Source of the DNA: Nissabacter sp. SGAir0207
GTDB taxonomy: Bacteria; Pseudomonadota; Gammaproteobacteria; Enterobacterales; Enterobacteriaceae
Reading direction: 5' to 3'
DNA: 64,000 nt
NCBI RefSeq assembly: GCF_005491205.1
Contig: NZ_CP028035.1
Coordinates: 2,480,001-2,544,000, forward strand
Every line of letters begins with the position of its first letter. Position 1 is the stretch's first letter. The position numbers and the translations under genes are program-made. Below the pieces are notes generated by a model, which saw nothing but the letters and a program-made list of their open reading frames with translations, was not told the origin of the DNA and ran no database searches. This document shows, piece after piece, positions 44,806-55,300 of this stretch.

Positions 44806-45804
44806 TCAGCGCAGCGCCACCGAGTGGCGGCGCACCAGCGTCGGCATAAAACAGTGAGTTACACCGCTCTCCAGCCGGTTAGCCGCCCCTTTCAGCGCCA
44901 GTTCGGTCGCTAAAGTGGCCATCGACATGATGGGATAACGTACCGTGGTCAGCTTCGGGCTGGTGTAACGGGCGATCGGGATGTCATCAAACCCCACCAG
45001 CGAGCAGCCCTGCGGCACACTGATACCGTTTTCTTTCAGCACTGCCAGCGCCCCGGCGGCCATCGCGTCGTTGTAGGCGAAAATCGCCGTCAGTTGCTGG
45101 TTGCGCCCCAGCAATTCCACCATCGCTGCCTCGCCGCCCTGCAAATCCGGCGGGCCGGCGGCGTACCACGCCTCGGGCGTCGCCAGCCCCACCTCCGCCA
45201 TCGCGCGCCGGTAGCCCTCGCGGCGCTGCACGTCATCCTCAATCGGGTGGTTGGAGCCGATATAGCCGATGCGCCGGTGATTGTGGCTGAGCAGCAGCCG
45301 GGTCGCCATCAGCGCGCCGCTGACGTTGTCCAGCCCAACGCAGCGGTGCTCATAGCCCGCGATGATCCGGTTGACCAGCACCATGCCCGGCACCTGCTCC
45401 AGAAAGGCGATCAGCTCGCGATCATCCAGCGCCTTGGCATGGACAATCAGGGCGTTGCAGCGCTGGCGGATCAGCACCTCAATCGCGTGGCGCTCCTTCT
45501 CCGCCTGATGGTAGCTGTTGCCGATCAGCACATATTTGTGGTGCAGCTGGGCAACGGTATCCACCGCCTTGACCAGCGCGCCGAAAAAGGGATCGGAGAC
45601 ATCCATCACCACCACGCCAATGGTGTCGCTGGATTGGGTCGCCAGCGCCTGCGCATTGGCATTCGGCCGGTAGCCCAGCTCGGTCGCTGCCTTCAGCACC
45701 AGTTCGCGCGTCTCTTTGCTGGCGATGGCCGAGTTGTTCAGCACGCGGGAGACCGTCGCCACCGAGACGCCAGCGCGGCGCGCCACATCACGGATGGTGA
45801 TCAT
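44806..45804 (-). CDS. galS: LacI-family galactose regulator GalS
   Basis: This 332-residue repressor has a helix-turn-helix at residues 3–24 ([19 protein letters not shown]) and a sugar-binding domain of the LacI/GalR type. Its place directly upstream of mglB is the GalS position in E. coli, where GalS represses mgl and itself unless galactose is present. The start at 45804 follows GGGAGGCCGCA; a longer frame of 38 codons runs through the promoter. Its own promoter carries a CRP site and an operator. GalR is a close paralogue, but context favours GalS. Confidence 0.93.
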   Translation of the reverse strand: MITIRDVARRAGVSVATVSRVLNNSAIASKETRELVLKAATELGYRPNANAQALATQSSDTIGVVVMDVSDPFFGALVKAVDTVAQLHHKYVLIGNSYHQAEKERHAIEVLIRQRCNALIVHAKALDDRELIAFLEQVPGMVLVNRIIAGYEHRCVGLDNVSGALMATRLLLSHNHRRIGYIGSNHPIEDDVQRREGYRRAMAEVGLATPEAWYAAGPPDLQGGEAAMVELLGRNQQLTAIFAYNDAMAAGALAVLKENGISVPQGCSLVGFDDIPIARYTSPKLTTVRYPIMSMATLATELALKGAANRLESGVTHCFMPTLVRRHSVALR

Positions 45805-45924
45805 TGCGGCCTCCCGCCTGCCGGTGGCAGGGGCGAAAGGCGGGGGCAAAAGGCAATGAAAAGGGAAACGATCATGGAGATTCCTGTTATTCGGCTGGTA
45901 AAGGGGCACTGACTGCACGTCGCT

Positions 45925-45930
45925 ATCCTA
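45925..45930 (-). promoter_or_regulatory. galS −10 element
   Basis: The minus strand reads TAGGAT. The predicted start at about 45918 lies exactly 41.5 bases from the CRP site centre. Confidence 0.5.
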
Positions 45931-45951
45931 GCGACTTTGCCCGCCCCCCTT

Positions 45952-45967
45952 CGTGAATCACGTCACA
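45952..45967 (-). promoter_or_regulatory. CRP site of the galS promoter
   Basis: CGTGA-N6-TCACA (plus strand) differs from the CRP core at one base and is centred at 45959.5. Confidence 0.65.
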
Positions 45968-45970
45968 GGA

Positions 45971-45986
45971 AAGAAAACGTTTTCAT
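45971..45986 (-). promoter_or_regulatory. gal-type operator of galS
   Basis: AAGAAAACGTTTTCAT contains the perfect palindrome GAAAACGTTTTC. It is centred at −60.5 from the predicted start, the position known for the external gal operator in E. coli, and suggests autoregulation. Confidence 0.7.
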
Positions 45987-46079
45987 ACATTTCTTTAACT
46001 TTCAGGGGAAATTATGCGGCAAAGCACAGCACTGAGGGAGGAATATGCTGGTGCCCGGCAGACGCTGGGCACCGGGGGA

Positions 46080-47237
46080 TCAGGAGACGGAATCGGAGCG
46101 GCCGGCAGTGAGCGCCGTCAGGCGGCGCCAGACCCACTCCACTGGCCCCTGTGGGAAGAAGCGCAGCCAAACCACTGACAGCAGCAGGTTCACCAGCCAC
46201 ACCGCCGGTACAAAGGCCAACAGTTGCAGGCGGCCAAAGTGCTGTACCCAACCAAAGCGGTAGAAGATCGTGGTGCAGATCAGGGTCTGTACCAGATAGT
46301 TGGTGAGCGCCATGCGCCCGACCTGCGACAGCCAGTCGCACACCCGCCAGCGCACCAGCGTCGGCCAGAAGCCGTAGACCAGCGCCAGATAGCCAATCGA
46401 CTGCATCATTGCGCCAATCTCGCGCGGTGCCTGTAACAGGTAGCCGCTCCAGCGGTACTCCCAGCCCAAATGCCACTGCACCAGCGCCGTCGGGATCTGG
46501 ATCAGCCATGAAAGCGTTATCAGGCAGAGCGCCGTATAGCGGTAGTGGCGCAGGCTGAACTTGCCACGCAGCCAGCCGCTGCGCATCAGGCCCGCGCCCA
46601 CCATCATCGCGCCCATCAGCTCCCAGCCATACTGCGCGGCAATCGAGATCAGCATGGAGGAGAGCATATCCAGCCGGTTGCGCCACGCCTCGGGGCCGCC
46701 CTGCATCTTCCACAGCGCCTCATACTGGCGGTCAGCCGCCCCCGGCAGCCAGAAGCTGCCCGGCTCCGGGCTGGTGATAAAGGCGAACATCGCCAGCACC
46801 GCCACCCCCAGCACAAACAGCAGCACCCCGGTGGTCACCAGCGTGCGGCTGGAGGGTGCCTCGCGGATCATGCGCCAGCACACCAGCCCAATCAGCCCGT
46901 AGGAGAGCAGAATGTCCCCCTCCCAGAAGAAGATGGCGTGCACCAGCCCAAGCAGCACCAGCCAGGAGAGGCGCGCCTGAATCCAGCCGGAGCCACGCGG
47001 CAACAGCAGTTGCAGCCCGGCGCCAAACAGCAGCGCGAACATGGTGAGGAATTTGGCCTGCGCCAGCACATCCATGATGACCCAGGTCAAGGCGTCGCCG
47101 GTGGAGGGCTGCCCCAGATAGGCCGGGTTCAGGTAGGCCGCGCGTGGCAGGCCGAAGGAGTTGATGTTGAGCAGAAGAATGCCAAGGATGGCGATCCCGC
47201 GGGCGCAGTCAAGGGGGGCAATGCGTGGTTGGCGCAT
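46080..47237 (-). CDS. yeiB: YeiB-family membrane protein (DUF418)
   Basis: This 385-residue protein has about ten hydrophobic helices. The N-terminus (PLDCARGIAILGILLLNI) and the C-terminal DUF418 region (GRMALTNYLVQTLICTTIFY) are typical of the YeiB family, multi-pass proteins related to acyltransferases of unknown function. It lies 63 bases after folE and is probably its operon partner, as in E. coli. A hairpin in the gap may lower its expression. Confidence 0.9.
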   Translation of the reverse strand: MRQPRIAPLDCARGIAILGILLLNINSFGLPRAAYLNPAYLGQPSTGDALTWVIMDVLAQAKFLTMFALLFGAGLQLLLPRGSGWIQARLSWLVLLGLVHAIFFWEGDILLSYGLIGLVCWRMIREAPSSRTLVTTGVLLFVLGVAVLAMFAFITSPEPGSFWLPGAADRQYEALWKMQGGPEAWRNRLDMLSSMLISIAAQYGWELMGAMMVGAGLMRSGWLRGKFSLRHYRYTALCLITLSWLIQIPTALVQWHLGWEYRWSGYLLQAPREIGAMMQSIGYLALVYGFWPTLVRWRVCDWLSQVGRMALTNYLVQTLICTTIFYRFGWVQHFGRLQLLAFVPAVWLVNLLLSVVWLRFFPQGPVEWVWRRLTALTAGRSDSVS

Positions 47238-47261
47238 AGGTCACAACATCCTGTAGTGTCA

Positions 47262-47283
47262 GGCGACGCCTTGGGGCGTCGCC
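47262..47283 (-). other. Hairpin between folE and yeiB
   Basis: GGCGACGCC and GGCGTCGCC form a perfect nine-base stem with a TTGG loop. No T run follows leftward, so it may cause partial termination or protect the folE mRNA end. Confidence 0.45.
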
Positions 47284-47300
47284 GGTAACGGGGTGCGGAC

Positions 47301-47963
47301 TCAGACGTGGCGGACAGCGCGCAGGAACTCCTGGCGGGTGTTCTGGCTGGACTTGAACAGACCGCCCAGCGAAGTGGTGGTGGTGGCGCTGGTCGCATCA
47401 CGGATACCGCGTGCTTTCACGCAATAATGTACCGCATCAATGGATACCGCAACATTATTGGTGCCAAGCAGGGTTTGCAGCGCCACCAGGATCTGCTGCG
47501 TCAGACGCTCCTGCACCTGCGGGCGCTGGGAGAAGAACTGCACGATGCGGTTGATCTTGGAGAGGCCAATCACGCCATCTTTGGGAATGTAGGCCACGGT
47601 CGCCTTGCCATCGATGGTGACAAAGTGGTGCTCGCAGGTGCTGGTCAGCGTGATGTCACGCACCGTCACCATCTCATCCACCCGCATCTTGTTCTCGATG
47701 ATGGTGATCTTCGGGAAGTTGCTGTAATCCAGGCCGGAGAAGATCTCATCGACATACATCTTGGCGATGCGGTTCGGCGTCTCCGCCAGGCTGTCATCGT
47801 TCAGGTCGAGGTTCAGCAACTGCATGATGCTGGTCATGTGCTCCTGGATGTGGCGGGTACGGGTCTCCCGATCAAGCATCGGTTCCGGCCGCAAGGGGGT
47901 CTCCAGGCCGCGCGCCATCAGCGCTTCATGAACCAGTGCGGCTTCTTTACTCAGCGTTGCCAT
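47301..47963 (-). CDS. folE: GTP cyclohydrolase I
   Basis: This 220-residue enzyme opens GTP to dihydroneopterin triphosphate, the first step of folate synthesis. The zinc and catalytic residues lie in [22 protein letters not shown] and the later VHYCVKARG. The length and order with yeiB agree with E. coli. The ATG follows GGAGAAGAAG. A perfect inverted repeat lies 24–50 bases upstream of the ATG and is listed separately. Confidence 0.96.
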   Translation of the reverse strand: MATLSKEAALVHEALMARGLETPLRPEPMLDRETRTRHIQEHMTSIMQLLNLDLNDDSLAETPNRIAKMYVDEIFSGLDYSNFPKITIIENKMRVDEMVTVRDITLTSTCEHHFVTIDGKATVAYIPKDGVIGLSKINRIVQFFSQRPQVQERLTQQILVALQTLLGTNNVAVSIDAVHYCVKARGIRDATSATTTTSLGGLFKSSQNTRQEFLRAVRHV

Positions 47964-47986
47964 TCTTCTTCTCCTACAGGTATTAC

Positions 47987-48013
47987 AATTTTGGCTGGGA
48001 TCACGCCAAAATT
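47987..48013 (-). promoter_or_regulatory. Inverted repeat in the folE leader or promoter
   Basis: AATTTTGGC and GCCAAAATT are perfect nine-base arms separated by nine bases. This could be an operator or an mRNA hairpin just upstream of the folE ribosome site. Confidence 0.5.
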
Positions 48014-48213
48014 TGGTGCCTCACTGTAGTTGAGTAGACGGCGATTATCCAGCGATTACGCTTCGTGATTGATGAAATAGCTGCAAGTTATCGGTGGTGT
48101 GGATGGGTGCTCCCCTGCCCGCCCGGTTATCGCCAGTTGCCAACGCGTCACCAGATCGCTACACTCACAAAAAATGAATAACATCCTTTCACTTCCTCAC
48201 AAAAAGAGAAAAC

Positions 48214-49110
48214 ATGGATCTGACCCAGCTTAGGATGTTCTGCTGCGTGGCGGAGACCGGTTCGCTGGTAAAGGCAGCCGAACAGCTGCACCGCGTCCCC
48301 TCCAACCTCACCACCCGCTTGCGCCAGCTCGAGCAGGAGCTGGGCACAGACCTGTTTATCCGCGAGAAGCAGCGCGTGCGGCTGTCGGCAATGGGCCACA
48401 ACTTCCTGAACTACGCCCAACGCATTCTGGCGCTAAGCGATGAGGCGATGAGCATCACCCACGCCGGTGAGCCAGCCGGCCAGTTCGCCCTGGGGTCGAT
48501 GGAGAGCACCGCCGCCACCCGGCTGCCGCTGTTGCTGGCGCGCTACCACCAGCGCTTCCCGGCGGTGTCGCTGTCGCTGCTGACCGGCACCTCCGGCGAA
48601 ATGATTGAGCGCGTGCGTGCGGGCACCCTCGCCGCCGCGCTGGTGGATGGCCCGGTTGAGCCGGATGACCTCAACGCCTGCGTCGCCTTCCGTGAGGAGC
48701 TGCTGCTGGTGGCACCGGCTGGCACTCCCCTGCCCGTGGCGGGCAGTGGCCCGCTGACGGTGTTTGCCTTCGGCGAGGGGTGCAGCTACCGCCACACCCT
48801 GCTGGCCTGGCTGAAACAGGCTGGCGTGCTGGTCGGCAGCGTGCAAACCCTGCGCTCCTACCACGCGATGCTGGCCTGCGTCGCCAGCGGCGCGGGCATC
48901 GCGCTGATGCCGCGCACGGTGCTGGCGCAGCTACCCGGCGAAGGGCAAGTGGCCGCCCACGCGCTGCCGCCGGAGGTGGCGGAGACCGCCACCCACCTGA
49001 TCTGGCGGCGTGAAGCCTTCAGCCCCAATGTGCGGGCGTTGAAGGAGATCATTATTGAGTACAACGATGGCGTCGTTCCGGCGCTGAAACACCCGATTGC
49101 CGGTGAGTGA
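48214..49110 (+). CDS. LysR-family regulator, PtrR-like, next to frmA
   Basis: This 298-residue regulator has the LysR helix-turn-helix in residues 1–60 (LTQLRMFCCVAETGSLVKAAEQLHRVPSNLTTRLRQLE split over two helices) and a substrate-binding domain from about residue 90. It resembles E. coli YneJ/PtrR by eye (HRVPSNLTTR, LGSMESTAATR, YHAMLACVASGAGIALMPR). It lies 60 bases upstream of frmA in the same direction and divergent from folE. LysR genes often stand next to their targets, so control of the frmA-frmB pair is likely; the inducer is not known. It has no counterpart at this place in E. coli. Confidence 0.85.
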   Translation: MDLTQLRMFCCVAETGSLVKAAEQLHRVPSNLTTRLRQLEQELGTDLFIREKQRVRLSAMGHNFLNYAQRILALSDEAMSITHAGEPAGQFALGSMESTAATRLPLLLARYHQRFPAVSLSLLTGTSGEMIERVRAGTLAAALVDGPVEPDDLNACVAFREELLLVAPAGTPLPVAGSGPLTVFAFGEGCSYRHTLLAWLKQAGVLVGSVQTLRSYHAMLACVASGAGIALMPRTVLAQLPGEGQVAAHALPPEVAETATHLIWRREAFSPNVRALKEIIIEYNDGVVPALKHPIAGE

Positions 49111-49149
49111 CGTACACTTATTGCGCCATCCCTGTTCTGACACCCCTAA

Positions 49150-50295
<1,146 letters not shown>

Positions 50296-50309
50296 GCGGG
50301 GCGCACCGG

Positions 50310-51149
50310 ATGAGCATTGAGCTTCTTGAGGAACACCGGCTGTTTGGCGGCTGGCAGCAGCGCTACCGCCACGCCAGCAGCAGCCTGAACTGCGACATGA
50401 CCTTCAGCCTCTACCTGCCGCCGCCGCGCGACGATGCCCCGCCGCCGGTGCTCTACTGGCTCTCCGGGCTGACCTGCAACGACGAGAACTTCACGTTGAA
50501 GGCTGGTGCGCAGCGGGTCGCCGCCGAACTGGGGCTGGTGCTGGTGATGCCAGACACCAGCCCGCGCGGCGCAGGGGTGGCGGATGACGAAAGCTATGAC
50601 CTCGGCCAGGGGGCGGGCTTCTACCTGAACGCCACCGAGGCACCGTGGTCGGCGCACTACCGGATGTATGACTATCTGGTGGATGAGCTGCCCGCGCTGG
50701 TGCGCGAGCAGGTGAACGTCAGCGATCGCCAATCCATCAGCGGCCACTCAATGGGCGGCCACGGCGCGCTGATGCTGGCGCTGCGCAACCCGCAGCGCTA
50801 CCGCTCGGCCTCGGCCTTCGCGCCGATCGTCAACCCGAGCCAGGTGCCGTGGGGCCGCAAGGCGTTCACCGCCTATCTGGGCGCGGATGAGCAGCGCTGG
50901 CTGGCCTATGACAGTTGCCACCTGCTGGCGAGCCGCCCGGCCGAACCGCTGCCGATGCTGGTCGATCAGGGCGACGCCGACCAGTTCCTGCCAGACCAGC
51001 TCCAGCCGAGCAAACTGGAGGAGCTGGCGACCCAGAATGGCTGGCCGCTGACGCTGCGCACCCAGCCCGGCTATGACCACAGTTACTTCTTTATCGCCAG
51101 CTTTATCGAGGATCACCTGCGCTTCCACGCGCAGCATCTGTTCGCCTGA
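50310..51149 (+). CDS. yeiG: S-formylglutathione hydrolase (YeiG/FrmB family)
   Basis: This 279-residue alpha/beta hydrolase cleaves S-formylglutathione to formate and glutathione. The nucleophile is Ser147 in [11 protein letters not shown]; the Asp and His of the triad are expected in [10 protein letters not shown] and GYDHSYFF. By eye it is closer to E. coli YeiG (MEMLEEHRCFEGWQQRW-like start, [21 protein letters not shown]) than to FrmB. In E. coli yeiG stands alone next to folE; here it is coupled to frmA. The name frmB or fghA would be equally suitable. Confidence 0.93.
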   Translation: MSIELLEEHRLFGGWQQRYRHASSSLNCDMTFSLYLPPPRDDAPPPVLYWLSGLTCNDENFTLKAGAQRVAAELGLVLVMPDTSPRGAGVADDESYDLGQGAGFYLNATEAPWSAHYRMYDYLVDELPALVREQVNVSDRQSISGHSMGGHGALMLALRNPQRYRSASAFAPIVNPSQVPWGRKAFTAYLGADEQRWLAYDSCHLLASRPAEPLPMLVDQGDADQFLPDQLQPSKLEELATQNGWPLTLRTQPGYDHSYFFIASFIEDHLRFHAQHLFA

Positions 51150-51316
51150 TTTGCCCCCTCCCCCGGCCCCCGCCCACCCGCGGCGGGGGCCGCTCTCCCG
51201 CACGCTGGCTGGCGCAACCGTCGGGATCTACTACACTTTATGGTCAGAAGCGAATGTCATGCGCCCCGCAAGTGCTGGGGCGCCTCCTGTTGTTTCAAGT
51301 GAATGGAGAAGAAACG

Positions 51317-52216
51317 ATGTCAAAACCAGACCAATATACCCGCCAGAATCCACTCACCCAGTACAAGCATGACCGTTATCCAAAGCAGACTCAGCCCGCG
51401 CCGGGTTTGGCCGTCAATATGCAGCCTGCTCCGGATCACGGTGAGGAGAGCTACCGCGGCAGCGGCCGGTTGGAGGGCCGCAAAGCGCTGGTCACCGGCG
51501 GTGACTCCGGTATCGGCCGCGCGGCCGCCATCGCCTACGCCCGTGAAGGGGCGGATGTCGCCATCAACTACCTGCCCGCCGAGCAGCGTGACGCCGAAGA
51601 GGTGGCGGAGTTGGTACGTGCGGCGGGCCGCGAGGCCGTGCTGCTGCCGGGCGACATCAGCGATGAGATCTTCTGCCAGAAGCTGGTGGCCGATGCCCAT
51701 GAGCAGCTGGGCGGGCTGGATATTCTGGCGCTGGTGGCCGGTAAGCAGGTGGCGATTGAGAACATCAGCGATTTGACCACCGAGCAGTTCCGCAAGACCT
51801 TTGAGACTAACGTCTTCGCGATGTTCTGGATCACCAAGGCGGCGCTGCCGCTGCTGCCGGAGGGGAGTTCCATCATCACCACCTCCTCGATTCAGGCTTA
51901 CCAGCCGAGCAAGTTCCTGCTCGACTACGCCTCCACCAAGAGCGCGATCATCGCCTACAGCCGCGCGCTGGCCAAGCAGGTCGCCAGCAAGGGCATCCGC
52001 GTCAACATCGTCGCGCCCGGCCCGATCTGGACGCCGTTGCAGGTGGCTGGCGGCCAGTTGCAGGAGAACATCCCGGAGTTTGGTAGCGCCACCCCGCTGC
52101 AACGCGCTGGCCAGCCCGCTGAACTGGCACCGATCTATGTGTTCCTCGCCTCGCAGGAGTCGAGCTACATCACCGCCGAGGTGTTTGGCGTGACCGGCGG
52201 CAACCACACCGCCTGA
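51317..52216 (+). CDS. yghA: YghA-like short-chain dehydrogenase/reductase
   Basis: This 299-residue NAD(P)-dependent oxidoreductase has an N-terminal extension of about 50 residues typical of the YghA/general-stress-protein group ([17 protein letters not shown]). The cofactor motif TGGDSGIG is at residues 60–67, the VAGKQ block follows, and the catalytic pair is in YASTK. Its substrate is uncertain; E. coli YghA reduces some carbonyls. The ATG at 51317 has GGAGAAGAAACG before it; an extension of 21 codons is in frame but lacks similarity. Confidence 0.88.
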   Translation: MSKPDQYTRQNPLTQYKHDRYPKQTQPAPGLAVNMQPAPDHGEESYRGSGRLEGRKALVTGGDSGIGRAAAIAYAREGADVAINYLPAEQRDAEEVAELVRAAGREAVLLPGDISDEIFCQKLVADAHEQLGGLDILALVAGKQVAIENISDLTTEQFRKTFETNVFAMFWITKAALPLLPEGSSIITTSSIQAYQPSKFLLDYASTKSAIIAYSRALAKQVASKGIRVNIVAPGPIWTPLQVAGGQLQENIPEFGSATPLQRAGQPAELAPIYVFLASQESSYITAEVFGVTGGNHTA

Positions 52217-52259
52217 TCTATACAAAGCCGGACAGCGTTCAAGATGTTTTGAAACGCAT

Positions 52260-52295
52260 AAAAAAGCCCCATCAGGAAACTGATGGGGCTTTTTT
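52260..52295. terminator. Bidirectional terminator between yghA and the first autotransporter gene
   Basis: AAAAAAGCCCCATCA and TGATGGGGCTTTTTT form a 15-base stem with a GGAAAC loop. It can end both convergent units. The GCCCCATCA stem and GGAAAC loop recur at 57441–57470 after the second autotransporter gene. Confidence 0.93.
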
Positions 52296-52300
52296 CATCT

Positions 52301-52330
52301 ACCCGCCGGATCGTTCAACCGAGCGGGGTT
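52301..52330. repeat. Border element, copy 1
   Basis: This 30-base GC-rich element begins ACCCGCCGGATCG and continues with ACCG-GCGGGGT. It is weakly self-complementary. Related copies lie at 57475–57504 and 62673–62700, each just after a terminator and before the 3' end of a leftward gene. Confidence 0.75.
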
Positions 52331-52338
52331 TACAGGGA

Positions 52339-55300
52339 TCAGAAGTGGTAGCGGTAGTTTACCATCAGCCCGGTATCACGCAGGCCATCCTCCTGCCAGT
52401 GGTAGGCATCGGCGCTCAGTGCCGCCTGTTTGCTTTGGTACTTCACGCCGACCTGCGCCAGCCCGTTAACGCCGCCGCCTTTCTGGCCGTCTTCCACGCG
52501 GAAGCGCTGACCGGCCGCGCCCTGCAATGACGCAGTGCGTTCACCCTGGCTGTAGCTCAGGTTCGGGCCGCCCTCCAGTGTGGCGGTGGCCGCCCAGCCA
52601 TTGTCCCCGGCGTAGGTCAGTTTCAGGCCAGCCACGGCGTCTACCGCCGTTTCCTCAACGCCTGACATGCGCAGGTTGAAGTCACCCGCACCGCGCTCGT
52701 TGTAACCCTCCTCCGAGGTGTAACGCAGCTTCATGCCCGCGAACGGCGTCAGCGTCAGCCCCTTCTGTGGGGTGTAGCTTTTCGCCATCTCGCTGCGGAA
52801 CTCCAGGTACTGCTGGTTGTTGTCGCTGTCGGCCACGCGATTGACGTCGCCGTACTGCACCTGCCGGTTGCTGTCGAGGTTATGGATGTCATAGCGCAGG
52901 GCGTTGTTCCAGCTCAGGCCACTTTCTGCCAGCGGCAGCGAGTGCTGCACACCGAAGAACTGGCTGTAGCCACCGGTCACGCCGTTGTCACCGGCGGTGC
53001 TGACATCGCCGTCACCATCCAGCCGGGCGATACCGTACTCCAGCGAAAGCGTCTGGTGGTTGTCCAATGCAAACTGCTGGCGCAGTGCCATCATGTCATA
53101 GCGGGTGTCGTTGCCCAGTTCACTGCGCTGGTCACCTTTCGCCACCACGTTGAACGCCAGTCCGTTGCCCATAGTTGGTGCGGTGTCAGCCAGCATCTCA
53201 AAGCGGTTGCCCAGCACGCGCGCGTCACGTGCCACGCTTTTCGCCTGACTGCCGGAGATTTGCCGTAGCGCGCTGTTCAGCTCCGCGGTGCTCTTCAGGT
53301 TGAGGCTGGTGAACAGGTCGTTGTTGGTGTAGGCCGCATCCAGCGCCCCGGCGATGCTGGACACGCTGTCGTCACTCACCACGTCCGCGTAGGCGTTTTT
53401 GGTCATGGTGACATCCACGTTGCCGCTGTCGTCTTTCTGGCCTTCGGCACTCCACACCACGCTGGTGGAAGTGATGTTCTGCTCGCCGCTGATATTGTCA
53501 CCGACAAACACATCGTTGAATGTTTGGGTGGTGGCGGCACTGCCCTGCGTAAAGCCGGTATCAATCGATACGTCGCCCAGCGCCACATTGTTGGCGGTCA
53601 GCGTCCCGGCGGTGCCGTCAGCGTTGGTGCCAATGGTGTACTGGTTCAACGTGCTGGCGGTCGTCGGATCGGTCGGCAGGGTGTAGCTGGCGTAGTGCGT
53701 CTCGCTCTTGTCGTCGGTATTGCCGTTGACCCCGGCAATCTCCACGTCGCTCTCTTTTACCAGCCCGCTGCCCGTGCCCTCCAGATTGACAGTGCCGTTG
53801 TTGACGATGCGGCCGTTGTCGCCCAGCTGGCTGAAGGCGTAGGAGTCCGACGCATAGATATTGATGGTGCCGTTGTTCTCCAGCACCGCGTCGGCAGTGG
53901 CGTTGGCGTCGAGTTGCATCGCCACCATGCCAGTGTCGCTGGTGCCTTCAGTGCCGAGGTTAATGGTGCCGTTATTTACCAGTTGCGCATTGCTGCTGCC
54001 TTTCATCGCCACCGTGTTGCTGCCGCTGACGTTCATCACGCCGTCGTTGATCGCCACGGTATTGGTGTTCTTCATATACACGGCGGTGCCGTTGGCGGCG
54101 TTATAGTTCACTTCACCGGTGGCACCGCTGTAGCCGTTCAGGCCGTCGCCCTGATTCCAGAAGGTCGAGGCCTCGTTACGGTCGGATATCGATGCCACCA
54201 GCACGCTGCTGCCGCCGGTCTGGTTGATGGTGCCGTTGTTAATGATGCTGTTGCCGCCGCCTTTGCCGAGCTGCAAACTGGCACGGCTACCCTGCGAACC
54301 GTCACTGCTCAGGGTGCCGCTATTTTTGAAACTCGACACACTCTGTACCATCAGGTTGCGCTTATTGGTGAGCGTGATAGTGCCGTCAACAGCATTATTA
54401 AACACGCTCTGGTCCCGCAGCCAGAAATCCTCGCTGGTATTGGCGTTCCAGGTACCGTGGTTGGTCAGGTTGCTGCGGTCGGTTTCGGCCCCGTTCTCGA
54501 TGGTGCCGCCGGCATTATTGATAATGGTTGCGTCGGTGGCCACCGGTTGGGCACCGTCAATCACGCCGCTGTTATTGACAGTGCCCCTGCTTGTAACAGA
54601 GAGGGTGGTGAGAGTGCCCTCATTATTGACGGTGCCATGATTTTCAACGGTCAGCGGTGCACTGACGGTGGCCCCGCTCTCATTGTCCAGTGTGCCCCAG
54701 ACGCTCAACCCGCTGCCCTCGACGGTGCCGGTATTGCTGACAGTGGTGTCGGTGTAGATCAGCGTATTTTGTGTCAACGTGGTGGTGCCGCTCAGCACCG
54801 TGCCGTCAATTAACTCTTGCGTAGCCAGCGTGCTGCTGTTGTCGGCGTCGTCCGGTATGCCATCGCCGACATTAATCTGCCCGCGGTTGATAATGGTGTT
54901 GTTGGCATTGCCATCGCTGTAGAACGCCTGACCGTTTTCAGCATTGATATTGATCACGCCAGTGGTGTCGTTGATGGCGGTAGCGCCCTGATACACCGCC
55001 ATACCTACCAGTGGCTGGCCCGGCTGGGCATTTTCATTGCTCTCCAGGTTAATGGTGCCCTGATTGATAACCTGATTACCGCTACCATAGGCCACCATAC
55101 CGGCCCCGGCGTTATACACCGTGATCGTCCCGTCCTGATGGTTGGTGGCAATGGCGTTACTTTTGGTGCCACCATAACCGTCTGTGCCAGCATACATGCC
55201 GACGGCAAAGTCTTTGGCTGAGGCGGACGGGATGTTGGCTGCCATCTGCGTGGTATCGGCCGCATCTTTCCACAGCGCATCGGTGGTGATGGTGCCAAAG

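Noticed and set aside
53524..54813. Long plus-strand frames opposite the autotransporters (also 59088–60362)
   Set aside because: They occur at matching places in both copies only because the sense strand is repeated; there is no signal peptide, motif or ribosome site.
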